Source of the DNA: Magnetococcales bacterium
GTDB lineage: Bacteria > Pseudomonadota > Magnetococcia > Magnetococcales > DC0425bin3
Assembly (NCBI GenBank): GCA_015231175.1
Contig: JADGBZ010000009.1
Span: 1 to 64,000, forward strand
DNA length: 64,000 nt
Direction of reading: 5' to 3'
The notes beneath the pieces were generated by a model that was given only the letters and a program-made list of their open reading frames with translations, was not told where the DNA came from and searched no databases. Each line of letters begins with the position of its first letter. The first letter of the stretch is position 1. Positions 1 through 7,772 of the stretch are shown here, one piece after another. Made by a program: the position numbers and the translations under genes.

Positions 1-297
1 GTCAGCTCTACGGTCAACACCTCATTCGTTGAACGTCACAATGGGACAGATCGTCATCAGAATGCCCGTAAAGCTCGAAAAACATTAAAATTTTCTAAAG
101 ATTGGGATGTTCACAACGCATTGACGTATTTTGTCGGGTACAGCTACAATTTTTGCTGGCCGGTCCGAACACTGCGTGTCAAGGAACTGGGACGGTGGAA
201 AGCCCGGACACCAGCTATGGCAGCAGGTTTTGCGGATCATGTATGGTCAACTGAAGAGTGGGTTTTGTTCCCGGCTAGACCAGTTAGGTCAACGTAG
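1..297 (+). CDS. DDE-type transposase, C-terminal part (cut by window edge)
   Basis: Frame 1 is open from the first base and ends with TAG at 295-297, so 98 C-terminal residues of a gene starting outside the window are visible. Near the start, TSFVERHNGTDRH resembles the integrase-core block that carries the third catalytic acidic residue (Glu). It is followed by a basic stretch and YSYNFCWPVRTLR, then PAMAAGFADHVW close to the end. This layout fits the end of a DDE/integrase-core transposase; the exact IS family is not identified. No terminal inverted repeat could be recognised between the stop codon and the repeats that begin near 312, so the right end of the element is unknown. Confidence 0.6.
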   Translation, partial: VSSTVNTSFVERHNGTDRHQNARKARKTLKFSKDWDVHNALTYFVGYSYNFCWPVRTLRVKELGRWKARTPAMAAGFADHVWSTEEWVLFPARPVRST

Positions 298-311
298 GAC
301 ACCACCAAAAA

Positions 312-522
312 AAAGCCTGGACAGGAAAGCCTTTGTCAGGGCTGCGCCTCGAACCCCACCAGGGCGCTGCCCTGGACCAAGACAGGGAGCCAGCCCCCTG
401 GACCCCGATGCGTGGTCGGGTGTTGAATAGTGACTGATAGCCTTTGTCAGGACTTCGCCCCGAACCCCACCAGGGCGGCGTCCAAGGCCCTGACAAGAGG
501 CCAGCCCCTGGATCCCGATTTG
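312..522 (+). repeat. Two head-to-tail copies of the GC-rich intergenic repeat
   Basis: Copy 1 runs from about 312 to 434 and copy 2 from about 437 to 522. Both show the family layout: GAAAGCCTTTGTCAGGG-like start, CCCCGAACCCCACCAGGG, a run of short CCAGGG/CCCTGG palindromes, and a CCCCGAT end. Copy 1 ends in a decayed terminal motif (GTTGAATAGTGAC). Short ORFs across these copies on both strands are by-products of repeat composition. Confidence 0.8.
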
Positions 523-553
523 TTTTGCCCCGGCCAACGAGAGAACCCGACAT

Positions 554-1237
554 ATGCAACACACTTCATCCGGTCACACAACCCATCGCGCCCTGGCCGC
601 CCTGCTGGGCGGCGGCTTCCTGCTGGGATGGGCGCTGGTCATGCACCTGATCGACGCCGCCGACCACCCGGGTGCGGAAGAAATCGCCTACCTTGCGCAG
701 TTCGCCGTCACCGGGCTCGGCCTGGGCGGCGCCTGGCTCGTGTACCGCTGGATCCGGCACCTGGATCCGGAGGACGACCTCCACCACCCCGGCTGGCCGG
801 ATCTGGCCGCCCTATGGCTCCTGGAACGTTACGAACGCACCTTTCCCAAAGGGCCCGTCTACCCGGACCGGCCCCGCACCCGGCAGTATATCCATGCCGC
901 CAACCGCGGATTTCACAGCTTCCTGACCGACTCCATCGTCGAACTCGAACGCCAACCGCCCCCCGCCAACAACGATGCAAACCCGTCTCATGACGCAACC
1001 CCCCTGAATATCCCCGGGTCTGCAACCCCCGACCCGGGAGCCCGCCCGCTCCCCCACTCCGCGACAACCACACCGCCCGACCAGCAGGATCCCCGCCCTG
1101 CACGAGCAACAGAAAACCTCAACGCCATGCGTCTGCGTCGTCGGCAGGCGATCTCTCCGGTCCAACCTGACGCGCCAGCCATATCCCCTGCACGAGCAGA
1201 AACACAAGCATCAAGCCCAACGAACCGAACATCTTGA
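554..1237 (+). CDS. Small membrane protein with proline-rich tail
   Basis: A 227-residue protein not recognised as a known family. Residues about 13-33 and 45-65 form two hydrophobic segments separated by a short acidic loop, so it is probably anchored in the inner membrane with a cytoplasmic tail. The middle (about 70-130) is a compact region rich in Trp, Tyr and Arg; from about 135 on it is a low-complexity Pro/Ala/Thr tail. The last 119 bases overlap convergently with yciB, so the C-terminal end may be shorter in reality or tolerated as overlap. It directly follows the two repeats. Function unknown. Confidence 0.5.
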   Translation: MQHTSSGHTTHRALAALLGGGFLLGWALVMHLIDAADHPGAEEIAYLAQFAVTGLGLGGAWLVYRWIRHLDPEDDLHHPGWPDLAALWLLERYERTFPKGPVYPDRPRTRQYIHAANRGFHSFLTDSIVELERQPPPANNDANPSHDATPLNIPGSATPDPGARPLPHSATTTPPDQQDPRPARATENLNAMRLRRRQAISPVQPDAPAISPARAETQASSPTNRTS

Positions 1238-1742
1238 AATGGACCCAGACCGACTCGTCATAACGCCAGGCTATCCAGAGGTTCAATCCGCCCGAAAAGA
1301 TAAAAAAAACCACCCATGCCCGATTCAATACCTCCCACTGCGGGGGAAACAACGCCACCTGACCACCCAATAAACGCTGCACCAAAGGTGGCCGCCGACC
1401 CCAGGCGCTGAAAAAGAACACCAGCGCCAGAATCCAGTTCAACACGGTTGGCTTCAGCTTGATGAAATCCGGATCCCGCAAAATCAACGTGGCCCCGCCA
1501 AAGATCCACACCAGCAAAGTCATCCCACCCTGCACGGCGGATAGACGCCCCGTTTGCAACCACATGTATCCAGCATGGAACGTCATGCCGGCCATGAGAA
1601 CCCCCGTGGCCGTGTAGATGCCATCCAGGCGATAGGCGACAAAAAACAACACCAGCGGCAACAGCTCCAGAATCAGCCGCAAGCCACTCCTGCGGACAGA
1701 TGCCGTATGGACCACCACCCCTTGACCAACGTCAGCACCCAC
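1119..1742 (-). CDS. yciB: Septation protein A family (YciB/IspZ) inner-membrane protein
   Basis: A 207-residue polytopic protein with five or six hydrophobic segments. LELLPLVLFF near the N-terminus, the central DPDFIKLKPTVLNWILA block and the WVVFFIFSGGLNLWIA segment are characteristic of the YciB/IspZ family, linked to cell-envelope synthesis and septation. The start is a GTG with GGGG seven bases upstream; that ribosome site lies just before the stop of the TPR-SPOR gene, 12 bases away, so the three minus-strand genes from 4864 down to 1119 probably form one operon. The 3' end overlaps the convergent membrane-protein gene. Confidence 0.85.
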   Translation of the reverse strand: MGADVGQGVVVHTASVRRSGLRLILELLPLVLFFVAYRLDGIYTATGVLMAGMTFHAGYMWLQTGRLSAVQGGMTLLVWIFGGATLILRDPDFIKLKPTVLNWILALVFFFSAWGRRPPLVQRLLGGQVALFPPQWEVLNRAWVVFFIFSGGLNLWIAWRYDESVWVHFKMFGSLGLMLVFLLVQGIWLARQVGPERSPADDADAWR

Positions 1743-1754
1743 ATCAGATCCCCT

Positions 1755-3677
1755 TTACCAATCTTTGGTCGCCTGGTGCATCTCCAAACCTGTCATGCCC
1801 CCATCACCGCGCAACCGGACCATGGCACGTTGTGCTGCACCCTCTTCGCTGTAAGGACCGACAAAAACACACGTCAACTGGCCACCGCGTACATGCACCC
1901 GGGTATAAAATCCTGGCAAGGCAAGCTGCTTGATCCGATCCCTGGCCTGGTGCAAAAATTCACTCTCACCAAAACAGCCCGTGGAGAGATAATACTCGTT
2001 CCGCCGTGGCATACGCCCCGAACCCTCTCCACCACCCATCCGACCCCGATCATCGTGGATCTCTCTCGACCCCTGGAGAGGCGCATGACTGCCTGGCGAT
2101 CCCCTCGTATCGGGACTGTTTCTCCCTGTACCCTCCGGGATGACCCCGGAAGGGGTTGAGACGATCGACGCACGCGCTGGCCGTTCCAGGTTGGGTTTCT
2201 CGACCATGGCCGAGGTTGGGGGGGGCGCACCCCCCCCCTGATACGGCACCCCAGCCGACACCGGAAAGGCTGCCATCTGGTCGGAAACCTGTGTCACGGC
2301 AGAGATCGGCGCTTCGACCGCTGCATCGGACCCCTCCTGTAGCGGTGCATCGTCGATCTCGATATCCTCGGGCTCCCAAACGGGGTCATCCACCTCGCCG
2401 GACATCTCCTGCGCCTCTCCTGTGGGACCATCGACCCCCGATGCCGCCTCCCCCTGGACCACTTCCCGGGCGCCAGGCCTTGACGGCGCCCCCGCTGGAC
2501 CCGTGGGAGAAACAGCACCGGCACCGCGTCCGGGCCTGTTCGACACGCCCGGCACCCGCATGGCGGCTCCGGAAGGCGGTGTGGAAACCGGCTTCCTCTC
2601 CCCCTCAGACCAGGTCTGAGGATCGCGTGCCGACTCCCCCTTGTGGGTGAAGACCACCCCCTTATGCAACGTTTCCAGGTTGCGCCGAATGGCCTTGATC
2701 AACCCATTGGCAGGGTCAGACCCATACTGCCTCCCGGCACTTGCCAGCGCCTCGTTCAACAGGAGCGATGCCTGGGCATAATCGCCGTTTTTGTAGTGCA
2801 GACGCCCCAGATTGCTCAACCACACAGCCAAACGGGCCGGCTCATTGCCATAAATGGCCCGGGCTTCGTTCAGGGCCTGCTCTCCAAGTTGGCGCGCCTG
2901 GGCCTCTCGACCGGTCCGCCAAAGCATGATCCCCAGCTGACCCCGGATCTGCGCCTTTTTCAAACGGCCCGCATCTCCCTCGATGCCAGGCCATTGCAAG
3001 GCACGTTCGTACCAGCTTTCGGCCTGGGCCATATCACCCCGCTCCGTGGCGATCTCCGCCAGGCCGATCATGGCATCCTCACGTTTGCCATCCGCCGGCG
3101 CATGGATGCGATCCAACAAGGCCAAAGCCTCCCGGAACAAGGTTTCCGCCCGATCCAACAACTTGAGTCGCTGGTAGAGACGGGCGCTGTTCCCCATGTA
3201 GTCGGCCAACAGGGGGTGTTCCCCTCCCAGGAGGCGCCGCCGCCCCTCCAACGTGGCCCGCAACACAGGCTCGGCGTCGTCCATCCGCTCATCGGCAATG
3301 TAAAAAGCCGCCAAGGCCTCCAACGCATCCACCGTTTTCAGGTGCTCCCGCCCATAAACCCGCTCCCGGATCGCCAACGACTCGCGCAACATCCCCTCGA
3401 CCTTGTCCCACCGGTTATGAAGAAAATGAAGCTTGGCCGTCATGCTCAAAGCCTCGGCATGGTTGGGGTGGCCCTTGCCCCACTGGCGACGCGCCCAGGT
3501 CAAAAAATTTTCCGTGGCCTCCAGCACCTTGTTGACATCCTGCTCCTGGTGGAGAGCGTCGATCTCCGCCACCCGCTGATTCCAGGCCTCGCGATCCGAC
3601 GCCGCCCATCCCGGAAGGGAACTTGCAGCCGTCCAGAGGGTCAACAATATGACCAACGATTTGGCTTTGACACTCAT
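1755..3677 (-). CDS. Secreted TPR protein with C-terminal SPOR domain
   Basis: A 640-residue protein when started at the ATG at 3677, which opens a clean signal peptide (MSVKAKSLVILLTLWTAASS, cleaved near PGWA). A longer frame extends upstream but is a shadow of the neighbouring gene. Residues about 40-300 are TPR/kinesin-light-chain-like repeats (DDAEPVL, LDRAETLFREAL, YAQASLLLNEAL). A long Pro/Gly/Glu-rich linker follows (about 310-530), and the last 75 residues, with YYLSTGCFGESEFLHQA and CVFVGPYSEEGAAQ, match the SPOR peptidoglycan-binding fold. A periplasmic, septum-associated scaffold is likely. It is followed by yciB, a septation-linked gene. The linker includes a G8/C9 palindrome at 2217-2238. 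Confidence 0.8.
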   Translation of the reverse strand: MSVKAKSLVILLTLWTAASSLPGWAASDREAWNQRVAEIDALHQEQDVNKVLEATENFLTWARRQWGKGHPNHAEALSMTAKLHFLHNRWDKVEGMLRESLAIRERVYGREHLKTVDALEALAAFYIADERMDDAEPVLRATLEGRRRLLGGEHPLLADYMGNSARLYQRLKLLDRAETLFREALALLDRIHAPADGKREDAMIGLAEIATERGDMAQAESWYERALQWPGIEGDAGRLKKAQIRGQLGIMLWRTGREAQARQLGEQALNEARAIYGNEPARLAVWLSNLGRLHYKNGDYAQASLLLNEALASAGRQYGSDPANGLIKAIRRNLETLHKGVVFTHKGESARDPQTWSEGERKPVSTPPSGAAMRVPGVSNRPGRGAGAVSPTGPAGAPSRPGAREVVQGEAASGVDGPTGEAQEMSGEVDDPVWEPEDIEIDDAPLQEGSDAAVEAPISAVTQVSDQMAAFPVSAGVPYQGGGAPPPTSAMVEKPNLERPARASIVSTPSGVIPEGTGRNSPDTRGSPGSHAPLQGSREIHDDRGRMGGGEGSGRMPRRNEYYLSTGCFGESEFLHQARDRIKQLALPGFYTRVHVRGGQLTCVFVGPYSEEGAAQRAMVRLRGDGGMTGLEMHQATKDW

Positions 3678-3709
3678 GACCACACTCCACCACCAAACCC
3701 GAATCCGGG

Positions 3710-4864
3710 CTAAACCGCGTTGCGGCCCAAAGATCGGCTCTCCGAGATCACCACAACCATGACCTGCACGACAAACCAGACCAACCCTACCACGGCCAGA
3801 TAGACCGACCAACCCTCTCCCGCTGCCATCGCCACGCCCGACCCCAAAAAAATCAGGGTGCGCCACCGGCTGCCTCGGGCCAGAACCTGCCGATCCCGGG
3901 CATGAAAACCGGCGGAGCCATCCCCCTGCCGCAACCAGAGCGGCAGCAGATAACCCAACGCTCCCGTGACCAATGGAAACAGGAAAGCCATGAAAAACAG
4001 GGGAACCATCCGTGCCGGATCCATCCACCCCAAAGCGACGGGAAGCCCGGACAACATCAGAGAAAGATAACCCAGCAGCGCTCCGAACAAAGGAAAAAGC
4101 CCCCCCCCTTCAAACCAGATGCGTGGCCGGTGACGCAATACGGAGACCGCCAAATGTACAACAGGAATCAACCAACACGCCAAACCAACCAAGGAGAGAG
4201 GCCGAAACCACGCCGCCCCGACCGCAGCCCCCAGGGTACCCATCACAGCATATTTGTAATCCAGTTGCAAACGCCGCCCGGAATCAGCGTCGGTGTAGCC
4301 CCCAACCGTCGGCAGCAAAACCTGCAATGTACCCACCGCCGCCATCCCCAAAAATCCCAGCAAATTGCAATGCAGATGCACCCCGCGCAACACCAGCCAG
4401 CGCTCCGGCAGCTGTAAGCCAACCTCCATGGCCAACATGGCCACAACCAGAAACATGGCCGATCCCTGATACCAACGCAAACCCGGATGCACACCACCCA
4501 ACGCCTGCCTGGCGCATTTATGCATCCAGGCAAGCAGGATCAACCCAATCAACAACCCCAATGGAGCCCCCACCAACCCGATGCGACGATCAAAACCCAC
4601 GGTCAATACAGCCATAAGCCCCACTACCATGGCCAACACAGGCAACCAGGCCACCAAACCCTCGGCTTGCCGACTGCGCGTCAAAACAGATGTGAAATGG
4701 ATCATCATGGCAGTCAAAAGCGGAAAAACGCCCACCCCAAGGACAATATGAACCACCAGCGCTACCGACCATGTCCCTGTCAAGGCGCCAACGCTCACAA
4801 AGCTCAACAAGGTCACAACCGCCAGAACCGCAAGGCGTTTGCCATGAACGACACCGTGCACCAC
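3710..4864 (-). CDS. Polytopic membrane protein with conserved histidines (NnrS/oxidase-subunit-like)
   Basis: A 384-residue protein with about eleven or twelve hydrophobic segments. It starts at GTG 4864, preceded by GGAGG at a seven-base spacing, which settles the start. Histidines sit inside membrane segments: HIVLGVGVFPLL near residue 40, MMIHF near 54 and LHCNLLGFLGM near 170. This pattern recalls the NnrS family and heme-copper-oxidase-subunit-I-like proteins, which bind heme or metal through such histidines. The assignment is tentative; no quinol- or nitric-oxide-related gene lies next to it. It is the first gene of the run leading to the TPR-SPOR protein and yciB. Confidence 0.5.
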   Translation of the reverse strand: MVHGVVHGKRLAVLAVVTLLSFVSVGALTGTWSVALVVHIVLGVGVFPLLTAMMIHFTSVLTRSRQAEGLVAWLPVLAMVVGLMAVLTVGFDRRIGLVGAPLGLLIGLILLAWMHKCARQALGGVHPGLRWYQGSAMFLVVAMLAMEVGLQLPERWLVLRGVHLHCNLLGFLGMAAVGTLQVLLPTVGGYTDADSGRRLQLDYKYAVMGTLGAAVGAAWFRPLSLVGLACWLIPVVHLAVSVLRHRPRIWFEGGGLFPLFGALLGYLSLMLSGLPVALGWMDPARMVPLFFMAFLFPLVTGALGYLLPLWLRQGDGSAGFHARDRQVLARGSRWRTLIFLGSGVAMAAGEGWSVYLAVVGLVWFVVQVMVVVISESRSLGRNAV

Positions 4865-5182
4865 TGCCGCACCTCCGCACCACTGGTTGTACCCACCCAG
4901 CCACCCCTGTCAAAAACCGTCGAACAGGCGAAGCTCTCCAGGCCAAAGCCTAAAACAAAGCCCTGGGCCTCAGCTCATTGACACCCATCACTTGCGCGGC
5001 AGTGGTCAGGCAAAACCTGGGCCATGTCTCCAGAGCGGCACGCATTGACTTTTCTTCCCGATTCAGGATCTTTATCGGCACGGGACATGCTAGCGAAGGC
5101 GAAGCTCCCCTGCTCCGCGCAGAGGAGCCTACCCTTCCCTCGTGGCGTTGGAAATACGTGACGGATCCAAGGCAGAATCATC
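4865..5182. other. Intergenic region, no gene seen
   Basis: This 318-base stretch separates the divergent membrane-protein and PilZ genes and must hold both promoters. I could not fix a convincing -35/-10 pair with good spacing. Short ORFs on both strands here (about 73-78 codons) have no recognisable features. Confidence 0.4.
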
Positions 5183-5860
5183 ATGGCGGAATCAGATGAC
5201 GACGATGTCACCCTCGTGCATGCCCGGGGCGTCCACAGCCCCGATAAACAGGGTCAAGGAGAAGAAAGGCGGCGCTTTCCCCGGCCCCACTTCCGCTCCC
5301 CTTCGATCCTCAGCATGGCATCGGGCGCCATTCTGAAAGGAACAACGCAGGATGTCAGCTATCGTGGCATCCGCTTTCAGCCCGCCAGCAGCTCAAAACC
5401 CAGCCTCGCCGTAGCCAAGGGGGATCCAGGAGTTGTCCGCATCTCGCTCAACCCCCTGCTGCCCATCAACGCATGTTTCGTTGACATCCATTGCGTCGTC
5501 GTCCGTGCAGAAGAAGATTTTTTGGCCTTGCAAATCCAGCATGCCCCCGTCAAAACACCAACGGACCAATCTTTCCCGAAAGTCTTTGTGCGCCGCAGCA
5601 GCGGCACTCTTGAGCCAGGCTGGGAAATCCTCCCTCAGGACGCCACTCTCCCGGAAGATGTCCTCCGGCGCATGCGCAAACATGAGAAAAAATACGCCGA
5701 GCACGGCCCGGTCGCCGTGGTGTGCCGCAAACGCGGTGGCAAACCCGAAGATGACCTCTATAAATTGCACAATATTCAATATCTTAAGGAAATACAAGAG
5801 TTCGCCACCCGCGACCATGACCCCGCCAAGGTATACGACCCCCCTACCGGTTGGAGTTGA
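5183..5860 (+). CDS. PilZ-domain protein (putative cyclic-di-GMP receptor)
   Basis: A 225-residue soluble protein. Residues about 29-60 carry the PilZ signature: an arginine-rich RRRFPRPHFR block followed by DVSYRGIRF, matching RxxxR and (D/N)xSxxG, which bind cyclic di-GMP in this family. The beta-barrel part continues to about residue 125 (VDIHCVVVRAEEDFLALQI). The C-terminal 100 residues are charged and unrecognised. It could link c-di-GMP to motility or surface behaviour; no target is evident nearby. The end overlaps the convergent small gene by 17 bases. Confidence 0.75.
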   Translation: MAESDDDDVTLVHARGVHSPDKQGQGEERRRFPRPHFRSPSILSMASGAILKGTTQDVSYRGIRFQPASSSKPSLAVAKGDPGVVRISLNPLLPINACFVDIHCVVVRAEEDFLALQIQHAPVKTPTDQSFPKVFVRRSSGTLEPGWEILPQDATLPEDVLRRMRKHEKKYAEHGPVAVVCRKRGGKPEDDLYKLHNIQYLKEIQEFATRDHDPAKVYDPPTGWS

Positions 5861-6257
5861 CGGCTTCCAACAACGCCCCAACCGCCTGACGCACCCCCTC
5901 CGGCAGCCCCGCACAACCGGAACGCAGCTTCCCCAGCACACGCCCCTGGAGCATTTCCTCCTTCTCCCCTGACAAATTTTCCTCTGACAAAACCGGGGAG
6001 TGATTCCGGCTCGGATCCCTCTCCCCCTGGTCCACCACACCAAGACCTCTGCACCCCCTGTCGCGTTCCCACAGTACCAATCGCTCCGCACCCTGACGAT
6101 TCCATGCCAGTTGGAGCGTCACGACCCGACCCTCCCCGTCCTCCCAGACGAACAGGTCAAAATCATCATCCTGAAACCAACGCCGCCAAAGCCCGCTCCC
6201 AGCTTCCTGCCAGCGACCCGATCTGATTTCCTGCAACATGATCCTCAGCCCACACAC
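5844..6257 (-). CDS. Small Trp-rich hypothetical protein
   Basis: 137 residues as the longest frame; an internal ATG seven codons in (6239), preceded by GAGG, is an equally good start and would give 131. The N-terminal half is compact and aromatic (WRRWFQDDDFDLFVWED, LQLAWNRQGAERLVLWERDR), which looks like a real folded beta-rich domain. The C-terminal third (LPEGVRQAVGALLEAV) looks like a helix. Family not recognised. It is flanked upstream by a fragment of the repeat family and converges on the PilZ gene. Confidence 0.45.
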   Translation of the reverse strand: MCGLRIMLQEIRSGRWQEAGSGLWRRWFQDDDFDLFVWEDGEGRVVTLQLAWNRQGAERLVLWERDRGCRGLGVVDQGERDPSRNHSPVLSEENLSGEKEEMLQGRVLGKLRSGCAGLPEGVRQAVGALLEAVNSNR

Positions 6258-6268
6258 ATCCCTTTCTG

Positions 6269-6325
6269 CGCCCTGACAAAGGCTTTCCTGTCCAAGCTTT
6301 TCTTGAAATGGTGGTGAATAGTTAC
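6269..6325 (-). repeat. Truncated copy of the intergenic repeat, terminal part only
   Basis: Only the outer end of the element survives: CCCTGACAAAGGCTTTC, a short spacer with AAGCTTTTCTTG, and an intact terminal motif GTGGTGAATAGTTAC ending at 6325. The GC-rich core is missing. The intact end makes this copy useful for defining the element boundary. Confidence 0.75.
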
Positions 6326-6401
6326 GAAAACCCTCTATATGCCGCCAAATATACTGTCAAAAAAATAAGAGCAGTCGGACGTGAGTGACAATACCGCCCT
6401 A

Positions 6402-6833
6402 TCACGCTGCATCCTGAATGGAAATCACCAATCGCTTGCCGAGCACAGCCAGGGCCTGCTCCAACTGATCCATCTTTGATTTGTGGCGGAGATCCAAAAG
6501 TCGAGATACCTGAGGCGGGTGCCACCCCAGCCTCCGTGCCAGTTCCGCCTGCGGCATTCCGGAGTTCTGCAAGGCCAGATACAACTCAACCTTGGCTGCA
6601 CTGACCGCCGACAGGCTGACAGTCGGGCGGCGCTTCGCGGCAGATGGGTGCGGAATGGGGCGATTATCGGCCACAGCTGAGGATACCATTGTCTCCAATA
6701 GATCCTGCGCCATAATCAAGGCTTCATCTTCAGTGTCGCCGAAGGTCTCGGTGGCGTCCCAATCCGGGAAGATGGCGCGGATTGAACCGTCTTCTTCAAT
6801 AAAATCAACTGGATAACTCAATCTGTTTTTCAT
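6402..6833 (-). CDS. hicB: HicB-family antitoxin with XRE helix-turn-helix
   Basis: A 143-residue protein. The N-terminal half (YPVDFIEEDGSIRAIFPD, TFGDTEDEALIMAQDLLET) is the HicB partial RNase-H fold. The C-terminal half, with MPQAELARRLGWHPPQVSRLL, is a helix-turn-helix DNA-binding domain that should repress its own promoter. The ATG at 6833 has GAGGGG at eight bases' spacing and is preferred to the GTG at 6842. The gene starts 12 bases after the hicA stop and the two are surely co-transcribed. HicB neutralises HicA by direct binding. Confidence 0.88.
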   Translation of the reverse strand: MKNRLSYPVDFIEEDGSIRAIFPDWDATETFGDTEDEALIMAQDLLETMVSSAVADNRPIPHPSAAKRRPTVSLSAVSAAKVELYLALQNSGMPQAELARRLGWHPPQVSRLLDLRHKSKMDQLEQALAVLGKRLVISIQDAA

Positions 6834-6845
6834 TTCTTTCACCCC

Positions 6846-7043
6846 TCACAGATCTTTCGGATCGATACCGAGTCGACGGCATATCCTGCAGATAGTGCCG
6901 GTCGGAACACCTCTGTTGCCGTGCCTCGGGATGTGAGAAATTTTCCCATTCAGCATCACTTTAGCGTGCGAACCCTTACCATGGCTGACGTCGACCTCAA
7001 CGCCCATTTTCTCCAGCTTCCGCAGGAGTTCGTTGCTGTTTAT
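6846..7043 (-). CDS. hicA: HicA-family mRNA interferase toxin, non-canonical start
   Basis: A 65-codon frame immediately upstream of hicB reads NSNELLRKLEKMGVEVDV, then SHGKGSHAKVMLNGK with the HicA catalytic histidine in GSHxK, IPRHGNRGVPTGT and IDPKDL before TGA. This is a complete HicA, a small dsRBD-fold toxin that cleaves mRNA. No ATG, GTG or TTG lies between the upstream in-frame TAA and this sequence. The codon where Met is expected is ATA (7041-7043). The first ATG is internal (7007) and would remove the first helix. Either ATA or an internal codon serves as a weak start, or the start has been lost and only the antitoxin is functional. Confidence 0.75.
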   Translation of the reverse strand: MNSNELLRKLEKMGVEVDVSHGKGSHAKVMLNGKISHIPRHGNRGVPTGTICRICRRLGIDPKDL

Positions 7044-7182
7044 GCTGCAATATTAACAGAACTGTTAATGCCAGTCGACCACTTTCATTCGAAGGTATCT
7101 CCCATGGCTGCGGTGGAATGTCCCGTCAAAAGTACCGCCAAAGGATCTGGTTGCCAACAGACATCCCAGCACACGGCAGGAT

Positions 7183-7214
7183 AAAAAAACCCCGTGTTTT
7201 TACGGGGTTTTTTT
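7183..7214. terminator. Bidirectional intrinsic terminator
   Basis: A perfect 13-bp stem pairs 7183-7195 with 7202-7214 around a six-base loop: seven A, CCCCGT, loop, ACGGGG, seven T. It lies 25 bases downstream of tRNA-Val on the minus strand and can end that transcript. On the plus strand the same T-run would work in the other direction. Confidence 0.85.
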
Positions 7215-7238
7215 ACATAGACCTGTAAAAATCATGAC

Positions 7239-7314
7239 TGGTAGGCGGAACAGGGCTTGAACCTGTGACCTCCGGCTTGTAAGGCCGATGCTCTCCCAGC
7301 TGAGCTATCCGCCC
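7239..7314 (-). tRNA. tRNA-Val (anticodon TAC)
   Basis: The minus strand folds into a standard cloverleaf: acceptor GGGCGGA/TCCGCCT, D-arm TAGCTCAGCTGGGAGAGC, anticodon loop CTTACAA giving TAC, T-arm with GGTTCAAGCC, and an encoded CCA. It lies just downstream of hup. Confidence 0.97.
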
Positions 7315-7354
7315 CCTCCCCCCTCCCGGAGGAGTGAGGGCCTCGGGAAAAACC

Positions 7355-7633
7355 CTACTTGCCGTCCACGGCGTCCTTCAACCCCTTGCCGGGACGAAAC
7401 TTGGGCAGACGTGCGGCAGCGATCTGAATTTCTGCCCCCGTGCGCGGATTACGCCCGGTCCGGGCCGCACGTTCGGAAATCGAAAACGTGCCGAAACCAA
7501 TCAAGCTGACCGTCTCTCCCGCCTTCAGGCTGGAAGTAATACCACCCATCACGGCATCCACCGCCGACGCCGCATTGTCTTTGGTCAACCCAGCCGTTTT
7601 CGCCACATGGTCAATCAAATCTGTCTTGTTCAA
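7355..7633 (-). CDS. hup: HU-family nucleoid DNA-binding protein
   Basis: 92 residues starting at TTG 7633, where GGAGG sits eight bases upstream and the protein begins [11 protein letters not shown] as HU proteins do. An ATG further upstream would add 14 residues without homology. The body carries [21 protein letters not shown], the DNA-minor-groove arm with its Pro, and ends [14 protein letters not shown] dimers bend and compact DNA. Its position after lon is the common proteobacterial arrangement. Confidence 0.95.
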   Translation of the reverse strand: MNKTDLIDHVAKTAGLTKDNAASAVDAVMGGITSSLKAGETVSLIGFGTFSISERAARTGRNPRTGAEIQIAAARLPKFRPGKGLKDAVDGK

Positions 7634-7772
7634 GGTTCTCGCCTCCTCGGAAATGGATAAATCCAGTGATTTCAAACCGATTTTGCCTTATATCGGGTTA
7701 CAACCCCTTCTGTCAAGCGGCAGTGCGGCCCTTCATACACTTTTCACAACGTGACACAACTCTGAGATCACT

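Noticed and set aside
1-434. Transposase fragment as the source of the MITE family
   Set aside because: No GTAAC-type end was found next to it, and its visible C-terminal sequence does not look like an IS66 transposase.
131-564. Short ORFs of 90-100 codons in the first repeat pair, both strands
   Set aside because: The same MKAFVRASPRTPPG-like peptide recurs at every repeat copy and reflects the mobile element's sequence, not a protein family.
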